DNA from: Anaeramoeba flamelloides
Lineage: Eukaryota > Metamonada > Anaeramoebidae
Direction of reading: 5' to 3'
NCBI GenBank assembly: GCA_027625915.1
Contig: JANTQA010000036.1
Span: 2,847,501 to 2,911,500 of the forward strand
DNA: 64,000 bases
Positions within the stretch are counted from its first letter, which is position 1, and every line of letters begins with the position of its first letter. Position numbers and translations under genes: made by a program. The notes under the pieces were generated by a model. That model saw only the letters and a program-made list of their open reading frames with translations. It was not told where the DNA came from and searched no databases. Positions 46,607 to 58,589 of the stretch are shown here, in pieces.

Positions 46607-47990
46607 TTTCTGTTATTTTAAATTAATGATGATTGAAAAAGAGAAAATGAAAAAAAAATTACAGATTTTTGTTTTATTTCAATTTTATTCTCAAATTGTT
46701 TGATTATTGATAATTTTAAAATTGGGGGACTTGTGTTTATAAATTCGAAACAAGAACAACAATTGGAAAAGATGAAAAATTTTCCTCTTTTTTTAAAGCA
46801 TAATTAAGGAATCAAAAAACTACAAATTTGAAACAACTTGATATTCGTTACGGTCTTATTTGAGTAAGCTATAAATGTTAATTCAAGAAAATGAATTTTG
46901 GAAGATTTCGAAATAAAAAAAAATCAAATTCCTAGCCAAAGTTTTCAAAACAACAAAGTGAAAATATCAATCACAAAATTTACTACAATCTTTTCGAGAA
47001 CCTCTAAAGTCTCTCAGTCCGGTTTATTGGAAAAATTTGTTCTCTTTACTCAATATGAATTGAGAATGATGATATTTTGAGTTTTTGATGTATGAAATCA
47101 AACTAGATCTTACTTAGAGGACTTAATCGGAAAGTAATTGCCTTTTTATAAATATCTTTTAGGATGTTTGTTTAGACATTGGGGTATTCAATGTTTAATG
47201 GGTGATACTTTTTATAATTAATTGGGACTTTTTTTTTTAAAAACAGTTTTCTTTCTTTTTTCAATAAAAAATAATTGAAAAAATTGAGTTGTTTTGATTT
47301 TAATCATTTGTCTTTTGTGAGAAAAACAAATAAGTCAATTGTCAAAATAACCATTTGGGAAAAAAAGTGAAACAAGTAAATAAAAGTGAAACACAATTTT
47401 AATTGGGAACATTATCGTTAAAAAAAAAAAGTAAAATCAATGATAAGAAGAAACAAATTAACTTCAAGGAATAATAATCCATTATATTATTTTCAATCAA
47501 CCCAACAAAAAAAATATAATTCTCCTTGATTATCAAAATTCCAGGGGTACTTTTGGAGATCGTAAAAATAGTCAATTTTTTCAATTTTTTAATAATTGAT
47601 CAATAAAAGAAAAATCCAAAACAAAAAAGATATCTTCAAAAGAAAAACTATTATTCAAAATGAGTCCACCATTTTACTTTTTATCAATTATTTTTTCTTT
47701 TATTAATTGATACTACTTTCAATTTTTTGGTACTATCTAGGTTTCATATTTAAAAAATTGTTTTAGATTTTTTTCTAGTTTCCTCTTATTGTTAAAATAT
47801 TAAATTGGTAAATGGATTTAATTGAGTGATTTCTTTCATTATAGATTCATTTACTATAAAGTGTCTTATAATTGAGTGTAAATTATATTAGCATTGCAAA
47901 ACTGAAATAGCACTCAACAGTCTATTATAAATATTATTGAACAATAACTTTTTATATTTTATATGAATGATCACAATTAAAACAAATTCA
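46607..47990. other. Upstream of the C2-RasGAP gene, no firm feature
   Basis: A plus-strand frame at 46898-47080 has mixed codon use but starts with TTG and has no partner exon, so it is not called. The rest is A/T-rich spacer. Confidence 0.4.
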
Positions 47991-47999
47991 GAAAATTTT

Positions 48000-49400
48000 T
48001 TTAATTAGAATTGAGAATAAATTTAATAATTGGTTGTTTAGTCCTAATAAAAATAATATTTCAAATAGTAAAAAAAGATCACTTTTATTTATACATAAAG
48101 AAGGAAATGAAGGGGTAGCTTTAAATTAAAGACCAATTTCAATAAATCAAAGCTTACTAAGATTATTTCTAATATGCTATCTAAACTATTTGTACCTATT
48201 GGGGATATATTCAAAAATTACAATTTGACTTTCAAAAAAATATGGTAATTGTATTGAAGTATTAAATTTCATAAATACTAAAAAGAAAATCAAATCAGAC
48301 AATGAAAAAAAAAAAATAAAAAAACCATTATTTTAATGATTTTTATAGCAGAATTTTTTGATTCAATTAATTGTAAAATAATTAGAAATAAAATAAAAAA
48401 TATTTATTTTAAATGAAATTATTAAAAATTTTTTATTAAAGTATTATCAAGGAGAAGGTATTGATATACACTAATGATCCCAATTGTCTCTTATTGTATT
48501 TGCTCTTATTTCACACATTTCCATTATTAAAAAAAAAAATATCATTAACAGATCATTTTCCAATTTTTACCGATGATTTAATTGTAATGATCAATGGAAT
48601 TAGAAATTATTGAAATAAAAGAATAAATTCTATATCTAAAATTACCAGTCAATTTGGATTAAAAAATAATAAATATAAAACAATGATATTAAAAAGTTTT
48701 AAAAGAAATTATATATTTCCCACTTTATTTTGATCAAATTTCACATATAATTTATAATATAATAAAATATTAAGAAACTTATAACATCTTTAAAAATTAT
48801 TTAATAATAATTACCTTAACAATAACTTAAAAATCAGATTATTTAAATCTTTTATATTAAGACAATTATCATGGGTTTGAAATATATAACTAGAAAATAA
48901 AAACAATAGATTAATTAATTTCTTCTGTTAATTCAAGTATCACGGAAATATGCACAATAAACAGAAACACACCAATTTTTATTTCCAAAACAAAATTCAA
49001 AAATGTAAATATTGAAAATTTTGAATTAATAAAGAGAAATTGAAATCCAAAAATAAATTTAAAATATTTATATCTTCATTATTGTGAAAAATTAATTAAA
49101 TTTAATCAACTATCAAATAACCAAATTAATTAGAATTCAAAAGATTTAATTGAACCTAAAAAAAGAAATATATAAATATAAATTTAATGAATGATTGTAT
49201 TCCAAGAGTAGAATGTGTCTTTTTTTTTTTTTTTTTTTACTCTAAAAGAATAGAGAAAAATTTTTGATTGTGCTTAATTCTCTTAAATTAAAAAAAATCA
49301 TAGTTAACTTTTTATTAATTTCTGAAAAATAAAAGAATATTTTTGAATATTTTCTTTTTATTTCTCAAATTAAAAAAAAAAATCTAGACATTCTAGTGCA
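48000..49400 (+). mobile_element. LINE copy D, decayed, plus orientation
   Basis: Contains FIHKEGNEGVALN followed by RPIS (48090-48145), the NYRPIS box of non-LTR reverse transcriptases, and later FPIFTDDLIVMI (about 48555-48590), the catalytic Asp-Asp box. Linker sequence NNQIN..NSKDLIE lies near 49110-49150 and hairpin modules at 49219-49395. It has many stops and frame breaks and is older than copy A. Confidence 0.75.
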
Positions 49401-49996
49401 CTTGAGGGTACTAAAAGACACCTTCAAAATATTCCAAAATAATAAAATATCAAATTTATTTAAAACACAACGATATTTAAGTTACCCTCGAATATCAATA
49501 ATTTTAGAATTCAGATTATTTACTATTAGCTTAAATAGATATTATTATGTAATAAAAAAACTCAAATAAATTTATTCATTTATGTTTAATGTTTGAACAA
49601 AAAGAAATTCTAGAAGATATTGGTAACTTGTTATGGAACTATACATCCTATGAAAAAAATAGATTAATATTTTACAAATAATTAAAAGAAATAAATCTTA
49701 TTGGTTTAATTTCCTAAATAAGACAGGTTGAAATTATTCTAATTAATTGATAATTGTGAAATCTCTGATTTTTTTCTTGAATTATTGAAAGATAATTTAA
49801 GTCTAAGGCAACTAGAGTGTAATTTACTATCTTTCAATTATATATAAAAAAAAAAAAAATGAATTTTTTTATAAACTTTAAAGTATGAAAATTAATTATT
49901 CAACCTTTAAATTTGTGATGAAATATATTTTTTTTTTTTAAATAATAGGTTTGTTTACAAATAGAAAGGATCAAAATTCATCGCTGAGATCAACAT

Positions 49997-50234
49997 TTAG
50001 TTAAATTTTTCTTGAAAAGTTTTAATTGACATTTGTACTCTGGTGTATCTGGGTGGTTTACTTTTGATCGAAAAAATTTTAATTTTAAACTTTCCTATGA
50101 TAGACGCCAATCTCTTTGTTATTTTCTGAATTCTTTTTGGCTGTGCTGAAATTCTTCTTGGAATTATAACTGTAGAAAAAGAGCAAAGTAATATATTTTC
50201 AAAATGTGTGTAAAAAAAATGTAATCTGACCCAT
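49997..50234 (-). CDS. Possible small basic protein, two exons
   Basis: An exon at 50169-49997 starts after a good acceptor (CTTTTTCTACAG) and encodes IIPRRISAQPKRIQKITKRL, then ASIIGKFKIKIFSIKSKPPRYTRVQMSIK in continuous frame, to TAA (motif shown in two pieces). An ATG at 50234 followed by G and then GTCAGA gives an in-phase start (a 4-nt exon and a 61-bp intron) and a 58-residue, strongly basic product. I recognise no family. The start exon is weak, and the true 5' end may lie further upstream. Confidence 0.35.
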
Positions 50235-51541
50235 ACAGACAAAGTTATTATTTATATTCTGAGAAAAGTTGGTAAATGTTCAATAAATAAGATGAAAATG
50301 AGGTTATTTTATTTTTTTCCTTTTTTAATAAAAAATATTTTCTTTATATTGGTAAAAAGAGTTACAATATAAAAAGATCAAGTGTCTACTGGCTAAAAGT
50401 GATAGACCGAAACATGAAAGTGTGAGTAACTTGATAATAAAAACCAAAACGCAAGGGGAAAAGCAACCAAGTTCAAACAAAAAACAAGATCAAACAGAAA
50501 AAACCAAATTAAAACAATTAAACAATAAACCCAAATCGAACATTCATGATCAATTATCAAACTAAAAGAAACAACCAAACGTACAATTGTTGTGATTTTG
50601 GTTGTTCTTAATTAAAGATAGTATTGGTTTTTTTTTTTTTTTTGATTTTTTACCAATTACATTTTATAAACTCTTTTTAAATTCCTTTTTTACCCTTTTT
50701 CCTTTTCACGATTTTTTGTTTTTGTTTTTTAACCATAAAGAAAATTGTGTATGTCTTTGCCTTAAACAATGGTGAAATATATGATTTTACACTTGAATTA
50801 CATTTGAAAGGAAATTTAAGTAAAAGCATATCTAGAGTTTAAATTTACACCTCTTCAGTAATAATAATAATAATAATAATATTGTTATAAAGATATCAAA
50901 ATAAATACTAAAATTGTTATTAAAAACCACTGAATCTTGTTTTCTTTCGAAATATAAAAAGAGGTTTTTACAAAAAAAAAAAATAACGATGAAAAATTCA
51001 TATAAAATAAAAAAAAAAAAAATAATAATAATAAATATATAAGAACGAATTTTATTAAATAATAAAAAATTTTGAAACAAAAATTGATCCTTATAAACAA
51101 TTTCAGATTTGTAGATATCTTTATTGAATAACAAATCTAATTAAAGTTCAGAATAATTTTTTTTTTTTTTTTTCAAAATAAAATTAGATTTATTATATTT
51201 ACAGAAAAAAGAAAAGAATAAAAAAAAAACGAAAAAAATAAATTTAATAAAAATAGATTATTGAGTTTTAATATAGAAACTGTATAATATTTTATTAATA
51301 CTGGTTATTCAATAAAAATAAAAATTATGAATTGCTATATAGAAATATTAATATATATATATATAAATTCAATACTCAACAAATATTATAGATTTTTTTT
51401 TTTGTTTTAATTCAAAACTTTCGATAATAGATTCTGATAACTATTAAATAAATTTTTAATGAAAAGAATTTGTAAGATAATTTATTATAAAATTTAATCT
51501 AATTTTTTTTTCAAAAAAAAAAAAAAAAAACAAACAATTCT
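50235..51541. other. Spacer, no firm gene
   Basis: About 50340-50590 is richer in G and C than its surroundings and open on both strands, with Lys/Gln-rich reading on plus and hydrophobic on minus, but no start, splice pair or homology was found. The rest is A/T tract, including (TAA)n near 50860-50880. Confidence 0.35.
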
Positions 51542-52567
51542 TTAATCATTTTGAGAAGACTTTTTTAGGCACAGATAACAACCATAACAATATTCGATAC
51601 CATTTGGTGGGTGTTCGTGAATGCATTTTGGCGGACCCTCGCATCTATTTGATAAAATTCAAAAATAGGTTAAAATAATTAAAATAGGAAGGGGAACAAC
51701 AGAAGAAATTAGATGTAAAAGAAATTTCAAAATTATGGACACAGCTAAAAACCATTTTAAAGAATAATAATAATGATGCTTTCCTTTGAAATTTTGTAAA
51801 TAGTTTTGATTTTAACAACTATTACATTTTTTGTCTTTTCTATTTTTTTTTTCATTTCTTTTTCCCAGTTAAGTAATCTGTTTTCTTCGATCATAAAATT
51901 TTTTCCAATGATTGATATAAGATTAAAGGTTGAGTAGAGTTAAAGAGAAAAACCACAAACAATTAGTTGGTGATATCAAATCATTTGATCCATCAATAAT
52001 TGTTGGTGAAATTCCAACAAATTTCGTCATATAATTTTTTATTTGGCTCACTTAATTATTTTGGAAACACACTTTTTTTTTTTTCGTTTTATATTTTTTT
52101 TTTTTTTTAGATAAAAATGATTACCTCTCAAAACATCAATACTAGTTCACTTAAAAGTTATTTAATATTAATTTTTGAAAAAAAAAAAACAATATAAAAC
52201 TTAAATTAAGTTTCAAAGACTTCTAATGACCATACGAAGAGATCAAATCTATTTACAAGATTGATTTGAATTACAAGACAAAAATCTATTCAAAATTCTC
52301 TCCTTACCATATTAAATGTTTCTATCATTTAAATCTTAACAATAAATTCAGAAATACCAAAAATTTTTAGACACTCTTTGAATTAGGATACACAAATTAA
52401 GTAACTTAAAAATTATCTCTCCCTTCAGATTAAAATTTTACAATATTTAAACCTGAACAATAAAAAAAAAAATCAAAAATTGATATTTTTTTGCAAGATC
52501 CATTGATTTTTGGTGTGTCCAAATTTTTGGAATCGGGTTTAGTTCAAGAACTTTGAAAAACAACACA

Positions 52568-52601
<34 letters not shown>

Positions 52602-55242
52602 ATAGAAAATTATTAAAAAACAAACTTTGGTAATTTATACAAAGGCAATCTCGGTAAAATGGTACTTTTTTTATGACATTCTTGACAAAAATGAGTTGTC
52701 TATGAAAAAAATTTCAAGTATTTAATTTTTAGTAAAAAAAAAAACAATTAAAAATATTGAATTAAAAGTAAGGTATCTAAATATTAAAATAAAAATATTA
52801 ACAAAAATAGAAAAAAAAATAAATAAATACCCCCCAACAAAACCAAACGGCTATATTACAGCAAAATCTGCATTTCCAAACCAAATATTTAGTTTTGTGA
52901 ATCGGGCAAGGCTTTCCATTTTTGCCGTTTACTATCGAGCACCCCCCACAGATCAAATCCCTTTCATTAAAATCTTCCTGGTATTCTCTTTGTATTCCGC
53001 ATTGCTGCAATCCGCCGAAATAGGGCTTTCTGCATTTGTTACATAGATAATAAGAGTAAATTTTCATGGCAAAGGCGATTTTATCGCCTGAGAACTGGCT
53101 TTTTATTCTTTTATCATTTTGCAAACCTTCGTATTGCAATTGCGCGAGTGCCTTTTTTTTAATAATTTTCAAAAGCCGGTAAACCGGTTTGAGTTCATAG
53201 GGTAGCAACTCCAATGCGATTAAAGTGTTACAAAGCGGGCATGACGCGAAATTGAAGGTAATTCTGGCGCCCGTCCATCTGGATTTTATTCGTTGCTTGA
53301 TGCAGTGTGAATGGAAAACATGCCCACAGCTGAGCTGGATACATGGCGCATTCTCAAGTGCGGTCGTCCAACATATATTGCAAAATTGTTTTGAGTTTTG
53401 ATTGGAATTCACGAGAAGCAATTTTTTATTGCAGAATTTGTTTTTACACCCTTCCACGAGGCAGCCCAAATGCGACTTTTCAAATTTGGTACCACAGCAG
53501 AAATGCCCACAATCCAATTTCTTGCTACAGGACTGATGAAAGAATTGCTTGCACTGCTTTGCATTGCAAACCAATTTGTGTTCTTTACCAACGAACAAAT
53601 TTTGAAAGGTGATGGGGCTTTCGCAATACCGGCATTTCTCAAGATTCTTCATTTGCTCATAGGTTTCGCAGTCAAAGCCCAAGTGGTAAGGGATCGAGTT
53701 GCAATTCGCGCAGAAATCCTTTTTGCAGTTTCTGCACCTGAACCTCCAAGTATTTCGATGGATCTTTGCCTTGTTTGTCAATTCTTGGAAATTGGAATCA
53801 TACTCAATTATTGACGAGACTTGCTCTATTGTATTTTTTGGGTTCTGGGCCTTTTCAAAACGGAAAGAGCACGAGGGGCAAGTTACCAATTCTGTGCCCT
53901 GGAGCGCTTCATTTAAAGAGGCCTCCAAATATTCTTCAAATTCTTCTTTTGTTAATAATAGTTTAATTTCTGACTCCTTGATCGAATGATCATTGCATTT
54001 GGGACACATAATACTAGACACACACCGCGTAGCGATGGCCTTTTTGACAATATCCTTTAAGCATTGACAACAATATCGTGTTTTGCATTTATTCAATAAT
54101 AATGTCTCCTTCATATCGACATCCTTTGAACATAGCACACAGCGATGGAATTCAATTTTGTTTACTTTTGGCTCACTGTTACTCTTGTTAATATTCTTGT
54201 TACAGTTTTTATACATACCAACATTAATATTATCACTCGAATTGATACGTTGGTTATTATCTCGGAATAGTTCTTGAAAATCGGGCGGTGTTTGTGGGAA
54301 AAATGTGCTGTTGTTTGGACACGAAAAGGGTAATATGGGGCGATTCGAAAAACAGTCAAACAAGTGGGTTGAAGACGAAAAAGATAAAGAAAATGGATCG
54401 TGCACTTGGTTGATTAAATAATGACTTTCTTCTTCCGTTTTCCTGAGGAATTCCACGGCATTTTTTTTCTCTTGATAGTCTTCTTTGATTAAAGCAATAG
54501 CCAACTTCTCATCAGAATCTAATTCGTCCGAGTCATAGTTGTCCAAACACTGCAATTGATCTTGAAAAGTGATTGACTGTGGGCTTGTTTTTTGCGTTTC
54601 GATAAGATAAGGCTTTGTTTTTGGCCTTCTCTTGGGGTTTTTTTTTTTTTTCCGTTTCATATTCTTTTGTGTTTGTTTTTTTTTCTTTTTTGGTTTGTTT
54701 TTTTGTTTATGATAATTATTTGACTCATTAAAGATATTTTTAAACGAGAGCCAGTCAAAGAAAGATTTGTCGTTATCAAATTTTTGTTTTTTTTCTATTT
54801 CTTGATAGTTTTCTTTTTCTTTTTCTTTTTCTTTTTCCTTTTTTTTTTCTTTTTCCCTGTCATATCCTTTTTTTCTTTCTTTTTCTTTTTCTTTTTCCTT
54901 TTTTTTTTCTTTTAGTCTTCGCTTTTTTTGATCCTTTTTCAGATCCTTCTTCATTTTCTTTTTCATTTTCTTTTTCATATTCTTGATCTTATCTTTTTCC
55001 TTTTTTTTCATCAAGCAATTAATTTTTCTTTTATTCTTTATTTTTTCATTAAGGTTATACACACCACTGTTCTCTTGGCTACAAATTATTTTGTTGATTG
55101 ACTTTTCCTTTTTATTTGGCACTTGCCTAATAATTTTTTTCATTTTCTGCAATTCAGATTTGCCAGTGCAATCATTTTTTGATCGGAAATAATTTTCATT
55201 GAAACCATAAAGCATTTTTTCGTAAATTGGTTCTTTCCACAT
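51542..55242 (-). CDS. E3 ubiquitin ligase: RBR-type RING/IBR plus MYCBP2-type RING-Cys-relay
   Basis: Exons 55242-52831, 52699-52626 and 51644-51542 join in phase; about 862 residues. Residues about 85-210 are Lys/Glu rich. A RING at 368-416 (CVLCSKDVDM, CKTRYCCQCL, CPKC) and an IBR at about 450-540 (CPSCSFRFE, CRNCKKDFCANC, PYHLGFDC) follow. The C-terminal 240 residues match the PHR/MYCBP2 RCR module: CNICWTTALENAPCIQLSCG, RWTGARITFNFASCPLC, AFAMKIYSYYLCNKCRKPYF, DLICGGCS, CRFCCNIAVWFCWG, TTHFCQECH and HPPNGIEYCYGC. The two relay cysteines correspond to Cys748 (GGLQQC) and Cys802 (VWFC), with His813 at the general-base position. MYCBP2 uses these to pass ubiquitin between cysteines and onto threonine or serine. 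Shared activity is inferred. Confidence 0.88.
52345..52545. mobile_element. Possible MITE with mariner-like ends
   Basis: GTGTCCAAATTTTTGGAATC at about 52514 resembles the ends of the element at 19282-20320, and TACCAAAAATTTTTAGACAC near 52356 is a weak inverted partner. It lies in intron 1-2 space of the E3 gene's 3' part (between exons 52699-52626 and 51644-51542). Confidence 0.35.
52570..52601. repeat. Poly(A) run
   Basis: About 30 consecutive A residues in the last intron of the E3 gene; similar runs lie at 938-970 and 60430-60446 (poly T). Confidence 0.9.
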
Positions 55243-57541
55243 CCTAATAAATTTTGGAGTAAGTCTCAAATAGAAAAGGCTTTAATTTTGATTCAAGGTT
55301 TGGTTTCAAAAAGTCTTGGTTAATAGTCTTGGAGTTTTTTATTGTTTTTCTTGAAAAAATTGTTTGTTTTTTGATCACAAATATTTGAAGATATAAAAAC
55401 TATGTAGGTTTGATCTTTTTAATTCACCTTTAATTCCAACAGTCGTATTCTTTTTCGTTTTTTTTTTTTTTTCAATATTAAAGTTGTTGGTTTGTTGTCT
55501 CTTTTTGTTTTAATTGTCTATAAATATCAAATTTAGATCTGTTTGTTTTTTTTTGATTTTTTTTAACAAGAAAAAAGATAAATTGGAAATGAAAAAGGAA
55601 GGAAATGAGAAGAAGTTCTTGGAAAAAAAAGAACCATTTACTTACAATTGATTTTTTGGACCTAGTAGTGATTTGTTAGATTTTGATCTGTTTTTTTTTT
55701 TTTTAATCTTGATAGCAAATTTTCCTTGTTAGGACAATTATTGTTAAAGATATATTTTATTTTGGAGTGTATTTAAGATACAAAAAAAAGTTTGTTTGTA
55801 ATTTACTCGATTTTAAGAATCCAAATAGAAAAAGAAAAAGAGAAAAATAATTTATACAAATAAAACAACTATAAAAAATAGGAATTTTAACAAGATAAAA
55901 AAATTTTCAGTTCGATACTAAACGAAATGACAAATTGAAAATTTGATAAAAACTAGAAACACAAAAATTATAGAGTACAAAATTTGGTGTTCAGCTTTTA
56001 TATTCTATTATAAATAATTTTCTCAAACAGTGATTTTTTTTTAGTTTAAAAAAACTTGCTGATTGTGTCTCATCTATTTTTTATAAAATCTAAGAAACCC
56101 CAATTAAAAAAAATATGTACTTCCTCAGCAATTTGATCTAAACAACCCTTCGTTAGCTTTTGTTCTGTATTTTTCTCTTTAAAAAATTAAAATTTCATAA
56201 ACACAAACAGAAAGATCACCAAATATTTGTCTTCTTCAAAAGAATTAGTTTTCTGGGTTTCTTGAAAAATTGAAACAAACAAACGATCAAAATATTTTAT
56301 ATAACATTTTCATTTAATGTTTCACAAATTTTTTATTGGAGGAGTCTTTGAAAGAAGTGTCGGGATTTTGTTTTTCTGATACTCGAAAAGTCAAATAATT
56401 TTTTTTTTTTTTTGGAAAAGGGTTATTGTTTGATTGAAAAATTATTCTAACCTATTTTTTTTTAAATTTCTTTTTTTGAACAAAAAATTTTGAGTGAGTA
56501 GCAAAACTCAAAAGAAAATGAAAATGAAAAATAAAAAGAATGAAATCCAAGGCCGACATAAATTTTATTTTTTAGATTTAATTCAAAATTTATTTTTATA
56601 ATTTGATACTTTACCAATTTATCATTTTGGAAAAAAACTTTTTTTATTTTCAAACAAAAACAAATAGAATCATCAGAGGAAATATTTTGCTGTGTTTGAA
56701 AGAGTTTGATAAACAAAATGTTTTCTATTAAAACTATTATTGATAATTTGTGACTAGAGTTTTTTATATAATATTGAACTCGATGAAATCACTATAGAAC
56801 CACTAAAATTTTCAACATTTTATTTGGGTCAGAAAGAATTAATTTCCACTTGTTAAAAAAAAACAATTATTTCTTTTAAAATAGAGAGATTTTTTTTCCC
56901 AAATCTTTTAAAAAAGTACTCTTTTAAATCAAGTATAGTCGAGATATTTTATACGAAATACTGATAAATGTAAAGAAAATACTATAAATTTTTATTTTAA
57001 TTTCTATTTTTGAAAATCTAATAACTTCAACTTTGAAAAAATATTTTGAAAGATCAACCAATTTTATAAAGTTTTCTTGCATTTAAATCAATAAGAATTC
57101 TTAATTCAATGCTTGTATAAAATATTTTTAAAGTTACATATTTGTATTAACAATACCGAAAAAGAATTCTTTTTCTTTTAATCAGCTATCTTAATAAGCC
57201 CTTTGAATTAGTTTTTTAATAAGCTAGTGAATGAAACTTTATCTCTCCATTACTATTTCAAGACCCAGGGTCCGAAATATGTTATAATTGTATATTCATA
57301 ATTTAATAAGAAATCTTAATAAATAAAACTATTCTTATAACAATATTTTTTTCAATTAGATATTTAATTTCAAAGTAATCTTATGGGCCTTAGTATATTT
57401 GTACTCTCTAATCATTGAAATATAATATATTATAATAAAATTACATATTTCTTTGAATATATGTTGATGTAGAGAAAAAAATATTATAAATAAGGTTTTT
57501 TTATGTTTTGAGGGAAATATTGTTTTTGAATGTCAAATCAA
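55243..57541. other. Upstream of the E3 gene, no feature seen
   Basis: The reading frame of the E3 stays open for a few codons above ATG 55242, so a further 5' exon is possible. Otherwise A/T-rich with no recognisable gene or repeat. Confidence 0.4.
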
Positions 57542-57543
57542 TA

Positions 57544-57742
57544 CAGTCAGTTCCACTTTTAAGGCACAAACTTTCAAAGAAATTTAAGGCGCAAAAAAAA
57601 TCTCAAATAAAGGCACAAAATTCAGATTCTAGTAAAATAAATTGTAAAAAAAAAAAATTTCGAAATTATGTAACTTAATTTGAGATTTTTTTTGTGCCTT
57701 AAATTTCGTTGAAAGTTTGTGCCTTAAAAGTGGAACTGACTG
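57544..57742. mobile_element. 199-bp mariner-type MITE with clean ends
   Basis: Begins CAGTCAGTTCCACTTTTAAG and ends CTTAAAAGTGGAACTGACTG, near-perfect inverted repeats of about 60 bp, flanked by TA (57542-57543, 57743-57744). The CAGT start is typical of Tc1/mariner. A degraded sibling is at 22245-22443. Its ends differ from those of the intact Tc1 at 31154-32454. Confidence 0.9.
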
Positions 57743-58009
57743 TAACCTATAAATTTCAAAAACCAGTTAATTACATTTTTATTTGGTTAATTATAAATAG
57801 TATTAAAAAATCCAAAACCGATTCTCTTTTTACGGATAATTATATGAATTATCAAGTAATCATTAATAGTTCAAATTTTTTATATATTTATATATTCAAA
57901 ATCTATCAATTTTAACTCTTTGGCTGTATAAAAATCTAAAAAATACATTCAAATATTTAAAATTAATAAAAATTATTTTGATTTTAAAAATTACTGTTCA
58001 AATAATAAT

Positions 58010-58330
58010 TTCTCAATTTTATATCATTTTCTATTTATTATTTTTTTTAATTTGAAGATTTTTTGTGATTTCTGCATCTGCAAAAGATCAAAAATTGATA
58101 TATTTAGAGTATTTAAATAATAAAATAATTATTAAGGTTAATAGGTTACTTAATAATTCATATATTTATCTGTTAAAATGGGGGTATATTGTTGTTCTTT
58201 TTTTAAACAAAATTTTCAATTGAACAAATAAAAATTTAATTATCAGGTTTTTGAAATTTACAGGTTTTTGATTGTTACGGGTGTAGATTTATAAATTATA
58301 ACAAAATTCGAAAATACTCAAGAATGGAAA
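58010..58330 (+). repeat. Weak copy of the long-inverted-repeat arm
   Basis: TTTGTGATTTCTGCATCTGC and the following 100 bp follow the order of the right arm at 9790-9900 (TTTGATTTCTACATCTACC), then diverge. An old remnant. Confidence 0.45.
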
Positions 58331-58589
58331 ATATTATTTATTTTCTTATTACCCAAAATCTTTAAAATTAATCTTGTGATCTTGTTTCTTTTTGAATTTA
58401 TTCTATAAAATTATAATATATTGATATTTTAAAGTAATTTTTAATTTGTTTTCAAAAATTGGAAAAATTCAATTATTTTAGTAAATACAAATAATCTAAT
58501 ATTGGAAGGGTTTTGCTTTTTATTCTGATTTCAAACTATTATATATAATAAGGTTTTCTTCTAAAAAAACATTTATTATTAATAATTTT

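Noticed and set aside
46898-47080. Small plus-strand gene
   Set aside because: Starts with TTG, no splice partner, no family; composition only mildly coding-like.
50393-50578. Hydrophobic minus-strand protein or Lys/Gln-rich plus-strand exon
   Set aside because: Both strands are open over the same GC-richer patch and neither has a convincing start, splice pair or homology.
53343-54359. Several frames antisense to the E3 gene
   Set aside because: Shadows of a strongly coding, Cys-patterned exon on the other strand.
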